A DNA stretch of 64,000 nucleotides from Collimonas pratensis (GTDB lineage Bacteria > Pseudomonadota > Gammaproteobacteria > Burkholderiales > Burkholderiaceae_D), in the NCBI RefSeq assembly GCF_001584185.1, contig NZ_CP013234.1, positions 5,456,001 through 5,520,000 on the forward strand, written 5' to 3'. Below are positions 63,883 to 64,000 of this stretch, piece by piece (positions within the stretch are counted from its first letter, which is position 1; every line of letters starts with the position of its first letter). The position numbers and the translations under genes are program-made. The notes beneath the pieces are model-generated. The model searched no databases and was not told where the DNA came from. It saw only the letters and a program-made list of their open reading frames with translations.

Positions 63883-64000
63883 CCCAGAATCATAAGCCTG
63901 GCGAGTTAAGGATGATCCCGGTAGACCGTATCGACGTACTCAATCCTCGCGAGCGGAATAATAAAGTGTTTGAGGAAATCACAAAAAATATACAGATGAT
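63879..64000 (+). CDS. ParB/RepB-like N-terminal domain protein (partial)
   Basis: Forty codons are visible before the window ends. LRMIPVDRIDVLNPRERNNK and then FEEITKNI match the start of ParB/RepB/Spo0J N-terminal domains, which bind CTP and act in DNA partitioning or regulation. The gene overlaps the recombinase by four bases, so they are co-translated. Whether it is a plasmid-type RepB cannot be decided from this fragment. Confidence 0.75.
   Translation, partial: MTQNHKPGELRMIPVDRIDVLNPRERNNKVFEEITKNIQM

Overview
The window looks like the chromosome of a betaproteobacterium, most likely Oxalobacteraceae and perhaps close to Collimonas or Herbaspirillum. The grounds are high-GC coding, the gene repertoire (a BetR-type regulator, the liu leucine-degradation genes, creBCD, rarD and ettA) and dense packing. 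The genus is an inference from family resemblance; no search was run. No rRNA, tRNA or CRISPR array was seen.

Region by region. (1) 1-7.8 kb: the 5' part of a modular type I polyketide synthase (KS-AT) runs off the left edge. It is divergent from a BetR/receiver regulator and a hybrid histidine kinase, followed by a second two-component pair. (2) 8.0-10.6 kb: a CcdA-like thiol-redox membrane protein behind a 17-codon coupled ORF, then a scrap-yard of about 1 kb holding an orphan ribosome-binding site, an ABC-transporter fragment, an XRE regulator and a potassium-channel pseudogene. This stretch cuts into the 5' end of a Dph6-like ATP-binding protein. (3) 10.7-25.7 kb: housekeeping genes (rarD, ettA, ansB, mscS, hisC, an MFS transporter, a META lipoprotein, hydrolases). 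They enclose a YfhO / GT2 / GtrA trio that resembles the Gram-positive YfhO-CsbB-GtcA envelope glycosylation system. (4) 25.7-34.2 kb: nitronate monooxygenase, an MBL hydrolase, the creBCD stress regulon with a perfect cre box, YbaK, an amino-acid binding protein and an esterase.

(5) 34.2-59.6 kb, all on the minus strand: a leucine/isovalerate degradation supercluster. It has liuR and isovaleryl-CoA dehydrogenase at the promoter end, then thiolase, acyl-CoA synthetase, methylcrotonyl-CoA carboxylase beta, methylglutaconyl-CoA hydratase, the biotinylated carboxylase alpha subunit and HMG-CoA lyase. A complete biotin operon (P450-bioF-bioA-bioD-bioB) sits between the hydratase and the carboxylase alpha subunit, so cofactor synthesis lies beside the biotin-dependent enzyme. 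AceK with a PLP dehydratase, and three paralogous periplasmic proteins (one frameshifted), are interspersed. Several palindromic repeats of recognisable families punctuate the cluster.

(6) 59.7-64 kb: an accessory region with lower GC. It carries a three-TM orphan protein, a methyltransferase, and then a compact cassette of a cysteine-rich small protein, a serine recombinase with an atypical C-terminus and a ParB/RepB-like protein cut by the window edge. The small-protein gene appears to have lost its cysteine-rich tail through a stop plus a frameshift. This cassette is the best candidate for a little-described mobile system.
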